A DNA stretch of 64,000 nucleotides from CAVVSQ01 sp963848825 (GCA_963848825.1 CAWKFA010000017.1:744001-808000), one strand, 5' to 3'. Positions 36,736-47,578 are shown, counted from the stretch's first letter. Made by a program: numbers and translations. Notes: a model not told the origin generated them from the sequence alone.

Positions 36736-39700
36736 CACAACGCGAAAGCCCGTGCCCTCGATGTAGGTTGGTCGGTCTGCGGCGCGACGCGAGGCGTTTA
36801 TCTGCCGCCCGGAAGTAGCGAAGCTGCCGCCACGTTCCGCCCGCAGCACCGTGTTCGTGACGATTTCACCATCAGGGGGATATTCACTAAGAATAGGCCG
36901 AGCGGTGTTTTGGCACCATTCCATGACATTGCCGTGCATGTCGAAGAGGCCGAAAACGTTGGGTAGAAGCCTGGCGGCGGGCATGGCGCGGTCGGGCGCG
37001 TTGTCCGCGAACCAGGCATAACGTGGCAAGAGGTCGTTGGCATCGCCGTAACAGAGCCAGGTATCGGCACCACCGCGGCAGGCATATTCCCACTCAATGT
37101 CAACGGGTAGACGATAGCCTGTTTTACTCGGATAGCAGTCTACTATTATCATGCCGTCCTCATAGGCTCCGTCCTCGTTGGGTTGGTAGCACCACTGATC
37201 CTCGGGGATTCCCTCCTGTTTATTTAGCCAGTTGCAAAACTCGACGGCCAGATACCAGGAAACTCTGGTGGCAGGCATATCGTCAGGTAGCTCGGCGAAG
37301 CGCGCGAGGTCGGCTTTCTTTTCGGCGGAGGTGCGCTGGGAAAGAAAGCGACGAAACTGCCCCACGGTGACTTCCGTCATGCCAATGTCAAAGGAGTGCG
37401 CGACGTGGATCTGGAAGACAGAATCTATTGACGCTGATGTGCCCGCCAAGTAATCGATCGGTCCGGCGATGCGGACCATCGTTTGACCAACAGAATTCAC
37501 GTACCAACCTTTTTCCCCCGCGGAGACCGCCGTCACCGTGGGCGCGGGGCCCGGCCCAATCCCCCACTGGCCCAGCAGCCAGTGCACGGCGCCATGAACC
37601 GCCCCGCTACTGTCCTCGTAATAGATGCTATTCAATTTAGGGGCCAGGCCGGCACGCCGTTGGGCCGGCAGCGCCTTTTCATCGAAGCCTCCTAATGCCA
37701 GCAAGATGGCGGCGCGAACGGTGGAATCTGGTTCCGCTTCTAGCCGGCTGAGCAAGATATGCGGTGGGCAGCCCGCCGTCGCGAAACGGTCGATGGCAAA
37801 GCTGCGGGCGCGCGGATTCTTCGAGGCAGTGAGCAATGGCCAAAAGTATTCTTCATAGCCAAGTTGAAGGAGGGCCAGCGCCAGGTTGGTACGATGACTG
37901 GCCGCCTCGTTGGCAGTCATGGCCCCGCCCACTTTCGCTAGCGCCATGCGCAGCGTGGACGCGGCTTGGTCGGGGTCGGCCTTTAATCTCGACAAGAGGA
38001 CTGCGAACGCGCCGGGACGCGCGTGTGCCAGCGTGACGGCCAAGATGTCCGGTTGCCTGGCGGCATAATCGCCAATGATTTCCGCCAGTACCACCTCTTT
38101 TTCATGCGGCGTGTTGACAAGGGGCGCAGTGGTGGAATGATACGGTGAGCGTTCTTGAAAGATTGCTACCAAAGGAGCTAACAGGTGGTTCTTGACCGGC
38201 CTCAATCCGTCAACCCAGGTGGTCAGGCCAAGTAGAGGTTGCGCAACGAGCTGATCCGCCACCCAGCGTCCTCGGCCCTGCCAGCGTGGCGAGGCAGGAT
38301 CGAAGCTCGCAAGCGCCACGGCGGCGCGAAAACGCCTTGCCGGGCTGTTTTCGTCCGCATTCAGAGATCTTCCAGTAATCTTCAATCAACCTGGCACGGA
38401 AAGGCTCGAGCACCTTGGCCAGCACAGGAAATTCCTGGGCCTCGGCGGCGCAGCAAGTAATCACTCAAGGGCGCAACCTGCGAAGGGTCCGCGGACAAAA
38501 GGCCCAGACGGGCATGCAATTGCCGGTCGGTATCCGCGAATGGGGCCGCCAGTGTTTCCTGCAAAAGGGGAGTAGTCAGTTGCCCATCATGCTTATCCAG
38601 CTCAGTTAATATTGCCGGTGTGTCCGACAGCTTCGCGCTGAGCAAACGACGGACTATGCCATCCGCGCGCACCGCGGCGAGGTCGTCGTGCACATTTTTG
38701 TAAAGAAATACGCCGGCGGCGATGAGCAAGCTCGCGACAGCTACAAATGTCGTCACATTACGGAGATGTTTCCGTTTGCAGGAAAGCATCATACGGCGCT
38801 CGCCGTCGGACCAGTTCTTTGGATTGGTGTAAAGGCAAATGAATAGCCACTCCGATAACGAGGGCAGCAGCTTGGCCTCCGGCCTGGCCTTCCACAGTTG
38901 GCCACTCTCGGAGAGTCTCAACTCGGCCTGGCCCTGCCGCGTCTCCCTTTGTTTGCGCGTGAGCCAGTCCCGCAAGGAAGGTACGAGGTAATCGTGCGTG
39001 AGCTGAAAGTAACGGGCCACGGGGTCGGGCTTGAGCGTGGACGATGGGGGGCTAGAGGGATCCGCCACTGCGGATAACTGCTGACCGGTCGGGTTGCCAA
39101 TCGATCTACGCTCCACCCTTTCCTGCACGCCGTCCGGGTCCGTGGGGGTAATCAGGCGAAGTTCACTGTCGAGAATGTGGATCAAATCCTCGAAATCCTT
39201 GGGAGAATGCGCATATCCCGACGCTTCCAGTAACTCCTGATAAGAGCGCATATGGCCCCTGATATCCGTGCCTGGTTCAGGAAGGAGAGCTCTTAATACG
39301 GCTTGAGCAGCTTTTTGATGAAGCCGGTGTTCGGGCGGCGCGGTCGCGATGGTGAAGGTCTCTTCAAGAAAGGTGACACCGACCCCTTTGGTGCCGCCGA
39401 TTTGCTTCAGTGTGGCGGGGAGCCAGGTCTTGGCCTTGACCATTTCCGCGAACAACGCCAGCCTTACGGAGACGACCTTTCCCTCCTCAGCCAGGCCCGC
39501 CACGCTCTGCTCGATGAACTCCCGCTGTTCCTTGCTGTCCATACTTGAATTGCGCGGCAGTTCACCGAAGGCGCGACCAAAAGCCGCCAACACGTTTTCG
39601 GCATGGCGTACAGGAAAAAGGTCGACAGCCGCCGAGTTTTCCCTTTCCGCCAGCCTGATTTCCAAAGCGCCCATGAAGCGCGTGGCCGCCATCCAGAAGT

Positions 39701-41465
39701 CGTCGCGCACCATGAGGATACATTGGAGCCGTGCACCCTCGCAGTGCCGTAGGGCTTGCACCAGTTCGCTGCTCTCCTGGTTGGGCTGGCCATGCAGCCA
39801 TTGTTCAAACTGATCCAACACGAGCAGGATTTTTCCGCCGGGCTTGAGGTATTGGCCGCGTCGCAAGGCCGCCAGACTTTCAATAAGGTTAAAATTGGGA
39901 GGCAGGTCCGGAACTTGCCGCCGCAACCCCTTCAATAGTCGTGCTTCGGTGTCCTCGGCAGTCGCCTCAAGATAAAGCGTGGTGACGAAATCAGCCAGGC
40001 GCGGCAACAAGCCGGCCTTCATCAAGGAAGATTTGCCACATCCCGATGGCCCGTAGATCAGACCGACTTGAAATGAACTCCCGGCGTCCGTCGCTTCGAT
40101 GCGCGTTTTCCAGAACCGTACACTGTCCGGCAAGCCGTCCCGGTCACGAGGGCCCGGAAGGAGTTCGAGGAAGAAGTCGGCGTCGGCCGCGTCGAAGGAC
40201 CGTAAGCCTTTCGGTACGATGCGCACGGGACGGCTATCCAGAATGGTCGCGGGCACCGGCGTGGCGGCGGGAGCGGTGAGGTCCGATTCCTTCCGGGCCA
40301 GCGCCGTCGATTTTTCCAGAGCCGAACAATGCGCCAGGAAGAAGCGCAAATCATCGGCCATAAGTTGGGCCGAGGCATAGCGCTCGGACGCTCGCTTCGC
40401 GAGGGCCTTCAGGCAGATGCGGTCCACTTCTTTCGGAAGATTTTCGTCAATGTGCCGCGGTGGACAAACTTCCGACGTGGCGATGCGGTCAAGCTGGCCT
40501 TCCGTCGAATCGGCCTTGAAAGGGCGCCGTCCAACCAGAAGTTCGTAAAAGACAATGCCCAAGCTGAAAATGTCACTCCGGCCGTCGACGCGATGTCCTT
40601 CACCCCTTGCCTGTTCGGGACTCATATAGGCGGGGGAGCCGGCGTAACGTGGTCCGGTGCCGATATCTTGTTCCCGCAGAGCCAGGCCGAAATCGTTAAC
40701 GAAGGCTTTGCCCTCCTTGTCGAGCAAAATATTGCCCGGCTTTATGTCCCGATGCACCAGGCCCTGTTTGTGAGCATGGTGCAAAGCTTCGGCCACGGTC
40801 GCGACGAGTTCCACGGCCTCTTGAAGCGACAAGCGGGATTGCTTGATTCTTTTGGAAAGGTCGGTGCCGTCGATATACTTGGAGACGAAGTAGCAAGGAA
40901 ATTGCGCCGTGCTGCCAATGTCATGAACAGGAATGATGTTCGGATGGTCGAGGTTGGCGACGGTCCGGGCTTCGGCAAGATGCGCCTGGGCGCCCCAGGT
41001 TTTATGCACCAAACGCGCATGGGGCACTTTGATGGCAACGAGGCGCTGCAACTGGTCGTCATGGGCCAGATAGACGACGCCAAATCCCCCTTGCCCCAGA
41101 ATTTTTTCCACGCGGTAACGCCCAATTTGCGCGGGCATCGCCGCTAAAGGCGCGGCCGCGGTTTTTGCCGCGGCTGTATGAGGGTCCATCGTGACATCGG
41201 ACTGGGCTGTCGTCAACTCGGGGTAACGATTCAAGTAGTCGTCAATAGTGACTATGTCACCGATCCGCCGCCGCTGGTCCAGGTCGACTTCGATCAAAAG
41301 CTTGAGGAGGGCCAGACGGAAGGAACCTTCGCGAGGAAGAAAATCGTCGAGGCAGGGGCGAGGCTGTAGCTGCCACGCCTGTGCGAATTGCCTTACCATG
41401 GAGCTTATGAGCGGCAACTCGTCCTTTGCCGCCCCATCGGCAAACTCAGCGCCGTCCATCGACAT
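36721..41465 (-). CDS. Ser/Thr kinase - STAND-type ATPase - HEAT - formylglycine-enzyme-like fusion
   Basis: This is one gene of about 1580 residues, with slips near 38450 and 38375 joined through AAEAQEFPVLAKVLEPFRAR. Residues about 115-380 form a Hanks-type kinase: GQGGFGVVYLAHD, AIKVPH, HRDIKPGNILLD, DFGLAL, SPEQARGE. From about 480 there is a P-loop ATPase (YGPSGCGKSSLMKAG) with Walker B-like LLVLDQFEQWLH, as in nSTAND1. A single membrane helix lies at about 905 (VTTFVAVASLLIAAGVFLY). HEAT-like repeats follow (ARRFRAAVALASFDP). The C-terminal SUMF1/FGE domain has MTEVTVGQFRRFL, RLPVDIEWEYACRGG and FGLFDMHGNVMEWCQN, ending GFRVVRGRP. Most such FGE-like domains are not sulfatase activators. 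It is likely a membrane sensor kinase. Confidence 0.85.
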
Positions 41466-41711
41466 TCTCCTTGACGCCTGACCCGAAACGGGGACGGGAC
41501 TGAAAAAGGTCCTGGCGCGCTGGGGGAGAACTGGGAGCCGCCAAAGTAGTGAATGGGAAAATTGACATGGAAATGAGTGTACGCGCGCTCTGGCCAGGGT
41601 TCAAGCGTAATCGGTTTCACCTGGACAAAGCGGGCTGGTAGGAACCATACCAATGGCTAGGATGAACGGAGAAGCAAATCGTTCCCAACCCCAGCTTTGG
41701 GCGGAGGCGTT

Positions 41712-43130
41712 GTGGATCAGACGCACCGGGAGCCTGCGGAACCACGGCTGGGCTTGTGGGATGCCGTAAGCATCATCGTCGGCATCATCATTGGTGTTGG
41801 CATCTTCGAAAATCCCGCGCACATCTTCCAGGAAGTTCCCGATCCCTGGATCGGTCTGGGGATTTGGGCGCTGGGGGGCCTGCTCGCGCTGATTGGGGCT
41901 TTTTGCTTCGCGGAACTCGCCAGCACCTATCCCCGGTCGGGCGGCGAATATGTTTATCTGACGCGGGCCTTCGGTCCACTCGTGGGGTTTTTGTTTGCCT
42001 GGGCGCAACTCGTCGTGATCAGGCCGGGCAGCATTGGCGCCATCGCCTATCTTGTTGGCGATTATGGGGCCAAACTGTGGGACTTGAGCCCGTGGGAGAC
42101 TTTCTTTTTGGCGGTCAGTTCGGTGGTCGTATTGACCATCATCAATATCCTGGGCGTCACGCTCGGCAAGAATACCCAAAATCTTTTAACGGTCAGCAAA
42201 TTGCTTGGCCTGGGCGCCATTGTCGTGGTTGGCTTCGGTTGGGGACAACCCGCCAACGTCGTCAATTTCACGCCCGTGGCCGGAACGCCCGGCTGGTTCG
42301 CCTCGACGATGATTCTTGTCCTTTGGACTTTCTCGGGCTGGAACGAAGCAGCCTATATCGTCGCGGAGGTGAAGAATAGTCGGCGCAACATTCCGCTCGC
42401 TTTAATCCTGGGTACAACGGCGGTTCTGGTCATTTACCTGGCCATCAATGTCGCTTTTCTGGCCGCGCTGGGGTTCGAGGGCGCCGGCGGCAAGACGGTC
42501 CCGGCCCGTGTTCTGGAGATGGCCTGGGGCGGCTATGGCGCTAACGCCATCAGCATCCTAATCATGATTTCGGCGCTTGGTGCCATCAATGGCATGATAT
42601 TCACCACCGCGCGTATCTACACCGAGTTTGGGGCCGACCATCGCTTGTTCCAGCCCCTAAGCCACTGGAGTCGTCGCTGCGGAACGCCCGTGCGCACCCT
42701 CGTGACGCAAGGCGTGCTGACCATCGGCTTCATCACGGGCGTCAGCGCCTGGATCAGCGCTAGCCCTGATTCGCAAGGCAATACGCAGCGACTTATTGTG
42801 GATGGCTTCGATGAAATGATCTACATGACAGCCGCGGTCTTTTGGTTGTTTTTCTTTCTCACGGGCCTGGCCCTGTTTGTTCTGCGGGCCAAGGACCCCG
42901 ACCTGGTGCGGCCTTTTCGCGTACCCGGCTATCCTGTCGTGCCTGTCGTCTTTTGCCTTTCGAGCGCTTACATGGTCTACGGAGCCATCGACTTTCGACC
43001 TGGGGAATCGTTGATCGGGCTTGGTGTTTTGCTCCTGGGCGTCTGGTTTTATTTCTTGCCGAAGCAGATCAAGCGACGGCGCTTGCCCGAACCGGTTCCA
43101 AAAACGCCGGCGGGAATGTCCCATCTGTAA
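41712..43130 (+). CDS. APC-superfamily amino acid permease
   Basis: There are twelve predicted membrane helices, with the APC start GLWDAVSIIVGIIIGVGIFE (the unwound G-x-G-x-G-I-F helix). ELASTYPRSGGEYVYLTRAF and TFSGWNEAAYIVAEVKN are further family hallmarks. A GTG at 41712 sits four bases after GGAGG. The upstream ATGs at 41653 and 41662 are in another frame and could be the true start if a slip occurs. The protein is about 472 residues. The substrate is probably an amino acid; the exact one is unknown. It diverges from the kinase fusion gene. Confidence 0.88.
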   Translation: MDQTHREPAEPRLGLWDAVSIIVGIIIGVGIFENPAHIFQEVPDPWIGLGIWALGGLLALIGAFCFAELASTYPRSGGEYVYLTRAFGPLVGFLFAWAQLVVIRPGSIGAIAYLVGDYGAKLWDLSPWETFFLAVSSVVVLTIINILGVTLGKNTQNLLTVSKLLGLGAIVVVGFGWGQPANVVNFTPVAGTPGWFASTMILVLWTFSGWNEAAYIVAEVKNSRRNIPLALILGTTAVLVIYLAINVAFLAALGFEGAGGKTVPARVLEMAWGGYGANAISILIMISALGAINGMIFTTARIYTEFGADHRLFQPLSHWSRRCGTPVRTLVTQGVLTIGFITGVSAWISASPDSQGNTQRLIVDGFDEMIYMTAAVFWLFFFLTGLALFVLRAKDPDLVRPFRVPGYPVVPVVFCLSSAYMVYGAIDFRPGESLIGLGVLLLGVWFYFLPKQIKRRRLPEPVPKTPAGMSHL

Positions 43131-43161
43131 ATGCACCCCAACCGGGAACGAACAACCTTAA

Positions 43162-43262
43162 GAGCGTTCGAAAAAAAAGGGGTCAGACCCCTTGAAGCGA
43201 ACAGGGTTTTCAATGCTTTGCAGGCTATCGAGGGGGTCTGACCCCTTTTTTTACGAACGCTC
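43162..43262. repeat. Long imperfect palindrome with GGGGTCAGACCCC core
   Basis: The left arm at 43162-43191 is GAGCGTTCG, an A-tract, then GGGGTCAGACCCC. The right arm at 43232-43262 is its reverse complement, with a T-tract and GAACGCTC. The 40-base spacer has no gene. The size and structure suggest a miniature non-autonomous element, and it can act as a terminator in either direction. It sits between the permease and the coiled-coil gene. Confidence 0.8.
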
Positions 43263-43360
43263 CAAGAGGTGCGCAAACGGCGACAACACTTTAAAGGTGC
43301 TGTCCCCGCTTTCGCGCCTCGTGGGGGTTTTCGTTTCAATTCTCGAAAGGGGCGTCGCTG

Positions 43361-44137
43361 ATGAAAAAACTTCTCGTAACCGTGCTGGTAATCGGCGTCG
43401 GTTGGTACTGCGTCAAGAAAACCAGTCTTTTTAGCTACGCCAGCACAGTCTGGTCGGGCGTCAAGACTGAAACCCAAAATGCGGTACCCACAAGGTTTGA
43501 AATCGAGCGGGCACGTCATGAAATCGCCAATCTGGATGACGATATCGGAGAAATGATTCATCCGATTGCCGAATACAAGGCGAGCATCGCGCAACTGAAG
43601 AAGGATATCTCCCAGTCCGAGAAAGCGCTAGCCGAACAGAAGGCGACGCTGCTGAGCATGTCGCGGGACCTGGAGGACAATCCAACCACGCTTGTTTATG
43701 CAGGCGAGGAATATGCGGCGAGTCGCGTCCGCACCAAGCTGCAACGCGACTTCGAGAGTTATAAACGTCAGGAAACCAACATGAAAAGCCGGCGCCAGCT
43801 TTTGGAGGCCAAGGAGACCTCCCTCAAGGCCACTCGGGAGCAACTCGCCAAGGTCATCGCCAAGAAGCGAGAATACGAAGTGCGCCTGGCTCAACTCGAA
43901 GCCGACGAGGAGACCATCCAGGTCGCGCGCCTGGGCAGCCAGCTTCAAATCGACAACAGTCGGGCGACCCAGATCGAAGCGGCGCTCGCCGACATCGAGC
44001 ACCGCCACAATGTCCAGCGGGCGGAAGTGGAGCTCAAGACCGGCAACCCGGCGAACGATCCCATCGCGGTTCAGGACCGTGGGCCGGTCAAAACGGACGC
44101 GTCCGCGATTCGCGCCTATCTTGAAGGCAAGCAGTGA
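43361..44137 (+). CDS. Membrane-anchored coiled-coil protein
   Basis: The ATG at 43361 begins a short N-terminal membrane helix (LLVTVLVIGVGWYCV). Residues about 45-225 are nearly continuous heptad-like coiled coil (EIERARHEIANLDDDIGEMI, QLKKDISQSEKALAEQKATL, AKVIAKKREYEVRLAQLEAD), with an interruption around LVYAGEEYAASRVRTKL. This arrangement is frequent in planctomycetes and has no assigned function. It lies 70 bases before the FHA gene on the same strand and may belong to the same kinase-linked operon. Confidence 0.75.
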   Translation: MKKLLVTVLVIGVGWYCVKKTSLFSYASTVWSGVKTETQNAVPTRFEIERARHEIANLDDDIGEMIHPIAEYKASIAQLKKDISQSEKALAEQKATLLSMSRDLEDNPTTLVYAGEEYAASRVRTKLQRDFESYKRQETNMKSRRQLLEAKETSLKATREQLAKVIAKKREYEVRLAQLEADEETIQVARLGSQLQIDNSRATQIEAALADIEHRHNVQRAEVELKTGNPANDPIAVQDRGPVKTDASAIRAYLEGKQ

Positions 44138-44206
44138 AACGGTGCAGCGGGCCCTGGGCGCTACGGGATTTCGCCGCGCGGAACGTCGCGCCTTAGAATA
44201 CTCCTT

Positions 44207-44816
44207 ATGACGGATGCTACCGTGCCTACCTCCAACACGCCGGGCCCGTTTCTGCTCTGGATCGACGGTGTGGGTGGTTACCTGGTCTGTTTGCAGCCCC
44301 GTTTGACACTCGGTCAGGCGGGGGCTGTGCCGGTGCCCGATTTGGCAATCCTGGCGGACGTGGCCCGGCATCACGCCACGCTGCATCGCGACAACGAAGT
44401 CTTTTTCCTGGAGGCGCTCAGGAAAACGGCAATTAATGGACAACCGGTCGAGCGGGCGTTTTTGCACTCCGGCGACCGCTTGACTCTGGGCGGCGCCTGC
44501 CAGTTGTTGTTTACCCAGCCGGTGCCGGTGAGCGGCAGCGCCCGGCTGGACCTCGTCAGCGGACAGCGCTGGCAGTACCCGGTGGAGGCTGTTTTGCTGA
44601 TGGCGGAAACGTTGGTCGTGGGCCCCGGTCCCCAGGCACACGTTGTGGCGGCGGAACTTGCGCAGCCCCTGGTCCTCTTTCGCGGGCGGCGGCCTGGCAG
44701 TGCGTTATGGTGGCACCATGACCATAGGCAATAAGTCACACGTGGAACGTGGTTCCCTTGCCCCAGGTGTGCGCGTCAACCTGGAGGTTCTTTCGTTCAC
44801 CGTGGAAGCCGTTTAA
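44207..44816 (+). CDS. FHA-domain protein
   Basis: The N-terminal 120 residues form an FHA-like domain: RHHATLHRDNEVFFLEAL, then INGQPVERAFLHSGDRLTLG. The usual phosphothreonine-binding S-x-x-H is represented by the RHHA segment. The frame slips near 44710; the alternative frame reads TIGNKSHVERGSLAPGVRV, then NLEVLSFTVEAV, and stops at 44816. FHA domains read phosphothreonine marks. The gene ends 47 bases before the kinase gene, so the two are a likely reader/writer pair. Confidence 0.75.
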
Positions 44817-44862
44817 GGGTTTGGCGAGATTACGAGGTCCGGCGCCGAGCGCGGGCACCATT

Positions 44863-46373
44863 ATGAAATTCATCTACGCCAACGGCGATAAACCCCTGGA
44901 TGGCTACGTCATCAAGCGCGGCATTGGGCGCGGCGGCTTTGGGGAAGTCTATTTCGCTCTGAGCGAGCGCGGCAAGGAAGTGGCCCTCAAGCTAATTCAG
45001 GCCAACCTCGAGATCGAACTGCGCGGGATCGGCCAGTGCCTCAACCTTAAACACGCGAACCTTGTTCATCTTTACGACCTCCGGGTCGATTCCCATGGCG
45101 ATCACTGGCTCATCATGGAGTACCTGGCCGGTGAGCCGCTGGGCGCCATCCTGGCGCACAACCCCGAGGGGGTCGCGCAGGACCTGGCCGGGCAATGGTT
45201 TCAGGGGCTGGCAGCGGCGGTTCACCACCTTCACGACCACGGCATCGTCCACCGCGACCTCAAGCCTGGCAATATCTTTCTGGAAAATGGCTGCATCAAG
45301 GTCGGCGATTACGGCCTCTGCAAGACCATGGGCCAAAGCCAAAACCTGAAGCAAACTCAGAGCGTCGGCACCGTACATTACATGGCGCCGGAGATTACCA
45401 CGGGCAATTACAAGCATCAGGTCGACATTTATGCCGCCGGCATCATCCTCTTTGAAATGCTCACAGGCCAGGTGCCCTTCGATGGCGAATCGGTGGTCGA
45501 GATCCTCTTCAAGCACCAGACGGAGCGGCCGAACCTGGCCAGGGTGCCGGCCGCGTTCGCGCCCATTCTGGATTGCGCTGAGCAAAAATCCAGACCGGAG
45601 GTTCGCGTCGATCAGCGATATGAGCAAACAAGTGGCCCTGGCCGTCAATCAGGACGCAGGCATTGCCAGCCAGTCGAAACCGCTGGCGGCTTTCGAGACA
45701 ACGGTACGACCGCGCTTGCAAGCACCTACGCAGGCATTTCCTGAGGCCGATGCAGCGCCTGCCGGGTGCGAGCGGCCCGTTGCTGGCGGCGACCGTGCTG
45801 GCGGCCGTGAGCGCCTTTGTCGTGGGGATGTTTTTGAAGCCCGACAACTGGCGCGAGCTGGAACCGCTGTTTTTCTTGACGACGTTGGCCTGCGCCGCCG
45901 TGTTACTGCCGGCCAGGCTTTGGAGCGGCCCGGCGGATGAATCCTGGCCACGCCGGCTTGTCTTCCTGGGCCTGGGCCTGCTGATCGGTATGGCGGCTTT
46001 GTGTTGCGACGATGCGCAGGCACCGCGTCCCGCCACGGGCACGGATTTGACGCAGCGGATTTTTGGGCTTCTCTATGCCGACAACCATTCATTGCCGCTG
46101 GCGGCTTGTTATTTGAGCTATTTCGGGCTCATGTTTATCACGCTACGCTGGTGGAAGATTGCCGAGGAAAGTCGGCCGCGGCGACTGAATGTTCAGCCAA
46201 TCGTGGCTACCGCTTTCTGGGCGTATCTTTTATTGTTTCTCTTGCCGGCAGCGCCCCAGCGCCTGGAAGGTTTCTTTTCGCTGGTACTGACGTCGTTCAT
46301 CGTGCAAATCGTCTCGCCCTGGGCCCCGCGAAGTCAGCCGCGTGGCAAAAGGTTACGGCTACTCAATGCGTAG
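44863..46373 (+). CDS. Membrane-bound Ser/Thr protein kinase (Hanks type)
   Basis: The ATG at 44863 gives MKFIYANGDKPLDGYVIKRG. Kinase motifs are GRGGFGEVYFA, ALKLIQ, HRDLKPGNIFLE, GDYG in place of DFG, MAPEITTG and DIYAAGIILFEMLTG. Slips near 45580 and 45745 are bridged by LSKNPDRRFASISDM and by LRPMQRLPG. The C-terminal region has several membrane helices (ATVLAAVSAFVVGMF, LFFLTTLACAAVLLP, LVFLGLGLLIGMAALC) in a layout like a small integral-membrane domain. The restored length is about 503 residues. The DYG substitution is seen in some active kinases. The neighbouring FHA protein is a plausible partner. Confidence 0.82.
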
Positions 46374-46405
46374 CAGCCCGTTGCCAGCGCTCAGGCGAGC
46401 CGGCT

Positions 46406-46486
46406 GCACGCAGGGTACTCCCGGAGTAAGCGGTGTGGCGCGCTGGCCCACGATCCCACCGCTTACTCCGGGAGTACCCTGCGTGC
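46406..46486. repeat. Perfect 30-bp inverted repeat
   Basis: GCACGCAGGGTACTCCCGG and onward (46406-46435) is the exact reverse complement of 46457-46486, with a 21-base spacer. The flanks extend the pairing imperfectly on both sides. It lies just downstream of the kinase gene and could act as a terminator. The two perfect arms also suggest a recent dispersed element. Confidence 0.9.
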
Positions 46487-46614
46487 GCGGCTCGGCCTTC
46501 TTTCAGCCCGGCGATCATGTCCCTGGAGGAGGAGTTATGATGAACGATATGGTCTGGCTGCCAAGCAAATCTCGCACCCGCCGTGAGGCCCCGGCACTAC
46601 CAGCCGGTTTTTCG

Positions 46615-46850
46615 TCTTTTAGTCCCGGTAGGGACGGCCGAAAGTAGCCCAGCGATATATTATCGCTGGGAGTGGCAGTGCCAACCCCCGTTAGCCCCGG
46701 TAGGGGCGGAAGAAACGGCGTTCCCAACAAGTGGCGTGTTCTGACCAGTTTCTGCCGTCCCTGACGGGACTCAATCCTCTGTCGCGATCTCCTAACCCAG
46801 CGATAAAATCGCTGGGCTATTATCTGCCGTCCCTGCCGGGACTTAGAAGG
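46615..46850. repeat. Cluster of GTCCCGGTAGGGAC and CCCAGCGATA hairpin repeats
   Basis: Several short palindromes alternate: GTCCCGGTAGGGAC (46622-46635), CCCAGCGATATATTATCGCTGGG (46649-46671), CCCCGGTAGGGG (46695-46706), GTCCCTGACGGGAC (about 46757-46770), CCCAGCGATAAAATCGCTGGG (46797-46817) and GTCCCTGCCGGGAC (about 46829-46842). They fill the gap 46487-46939, where I support no gene. A 35-codon frame from 46540 is not convincing. Confidence 0.8.
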
Positions 46851-46939
46851 GCTTCGCCGAGCCGCCTTGAATGAGTCCCCCATCGGTCCACGCCAACAGC
46901 ACCGTTTCCTTTTTTTGACCAGGTCATTAAACTAGGGGC

Positions 46940-47578
46940 ATGTTTGCCGATTCTGATCGCGTGCTTGTTCAGCAAATTCGCGCCGGCAATGCGCGGGCGT
47001 GGGACCATTTGATCGCTTCTTACGAAGGTCGGTTATTCGCGTTCGTGCACCGTCGTGTGTCTGATCGGGCGGCTTGTGAGGACATTGTTCAGGAAACTTT
47101 CATCGGCTTTTTGACCAGTTTACCCAGCTTCGACGAAGGGCGCTCACTGCAGACCTATCTTTTCACGATCGCTTCGCACAAGCTGACTGATCATCTGCGC
47201 AAGGTCGGCCGGCACCCGCTGCAACAGGCGCCGGAGGCGCTTTTGCAGGCCAGGCCCAATGGGGAACCAGCCGCTTCGAGTGTCGCGCGGGGGCAGGAAC
47301 GCCGTGCCCTGGAAAGCGAAGCGGTCGCTCGTTGCCTGGGCGCCCTGTTGGATCACTGGCGCAGCCAGGGTGAGTTTCTGCGCATCAAGGTCCTTGAGCT
47401 TCTCTTCGTAAAGGGGGAGGCAAATCGCGATATCGCGGCTTTTCTTGAAATTAGTGAACAACAGGTGGCCAATATCCGGTTCGCTGCCATCAAAAAGATC
47501 ACTGAAGGTGCTCGTGAGGCGGGCTTGCCGGCGGACGTATTTCCCGAGCTTCACGGCGACCACGGGGCCAAATCGTGA
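46940..47578 (+). CDS. ECF-type RNA polymerase sigma-70 factor
   Basis: This intact 212-residue protein has region 2 RACEDIVQETFIGFLTSLPSF and LQTYLFTIASHKLTDHLRKV, with the core-binding and -10-reading elements. A spacer precedes region 4, ELLFVKGEANRDIAAFLEIS and EQQVANIRFAAIKKI, a helix-turn-helix for -35 recognition. The start at 46940 follows a short GGGG stretch. It overlaps the next gene by four bases, which usually encodes the regulator of its sigma factor. Confidence 0.9.
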   Translation: MFADSDRVLVQQIRAGNARAWDHLIASYEGRLFAFVHRRVSDRAACEDIVQETFIGFLTSLPSFDEGRSLQTYLFTIASHKLTDHLRKVGRHPLQQAPEALLQARPNGEPAASSVARGQERRALESEAVARCLGALLDHWRSQGEFLRIKVLELLFVKGEANRDIAAFLEISEQQVANIRFAAIKKITEGAREAGLPADVFPELHGDHGAKS

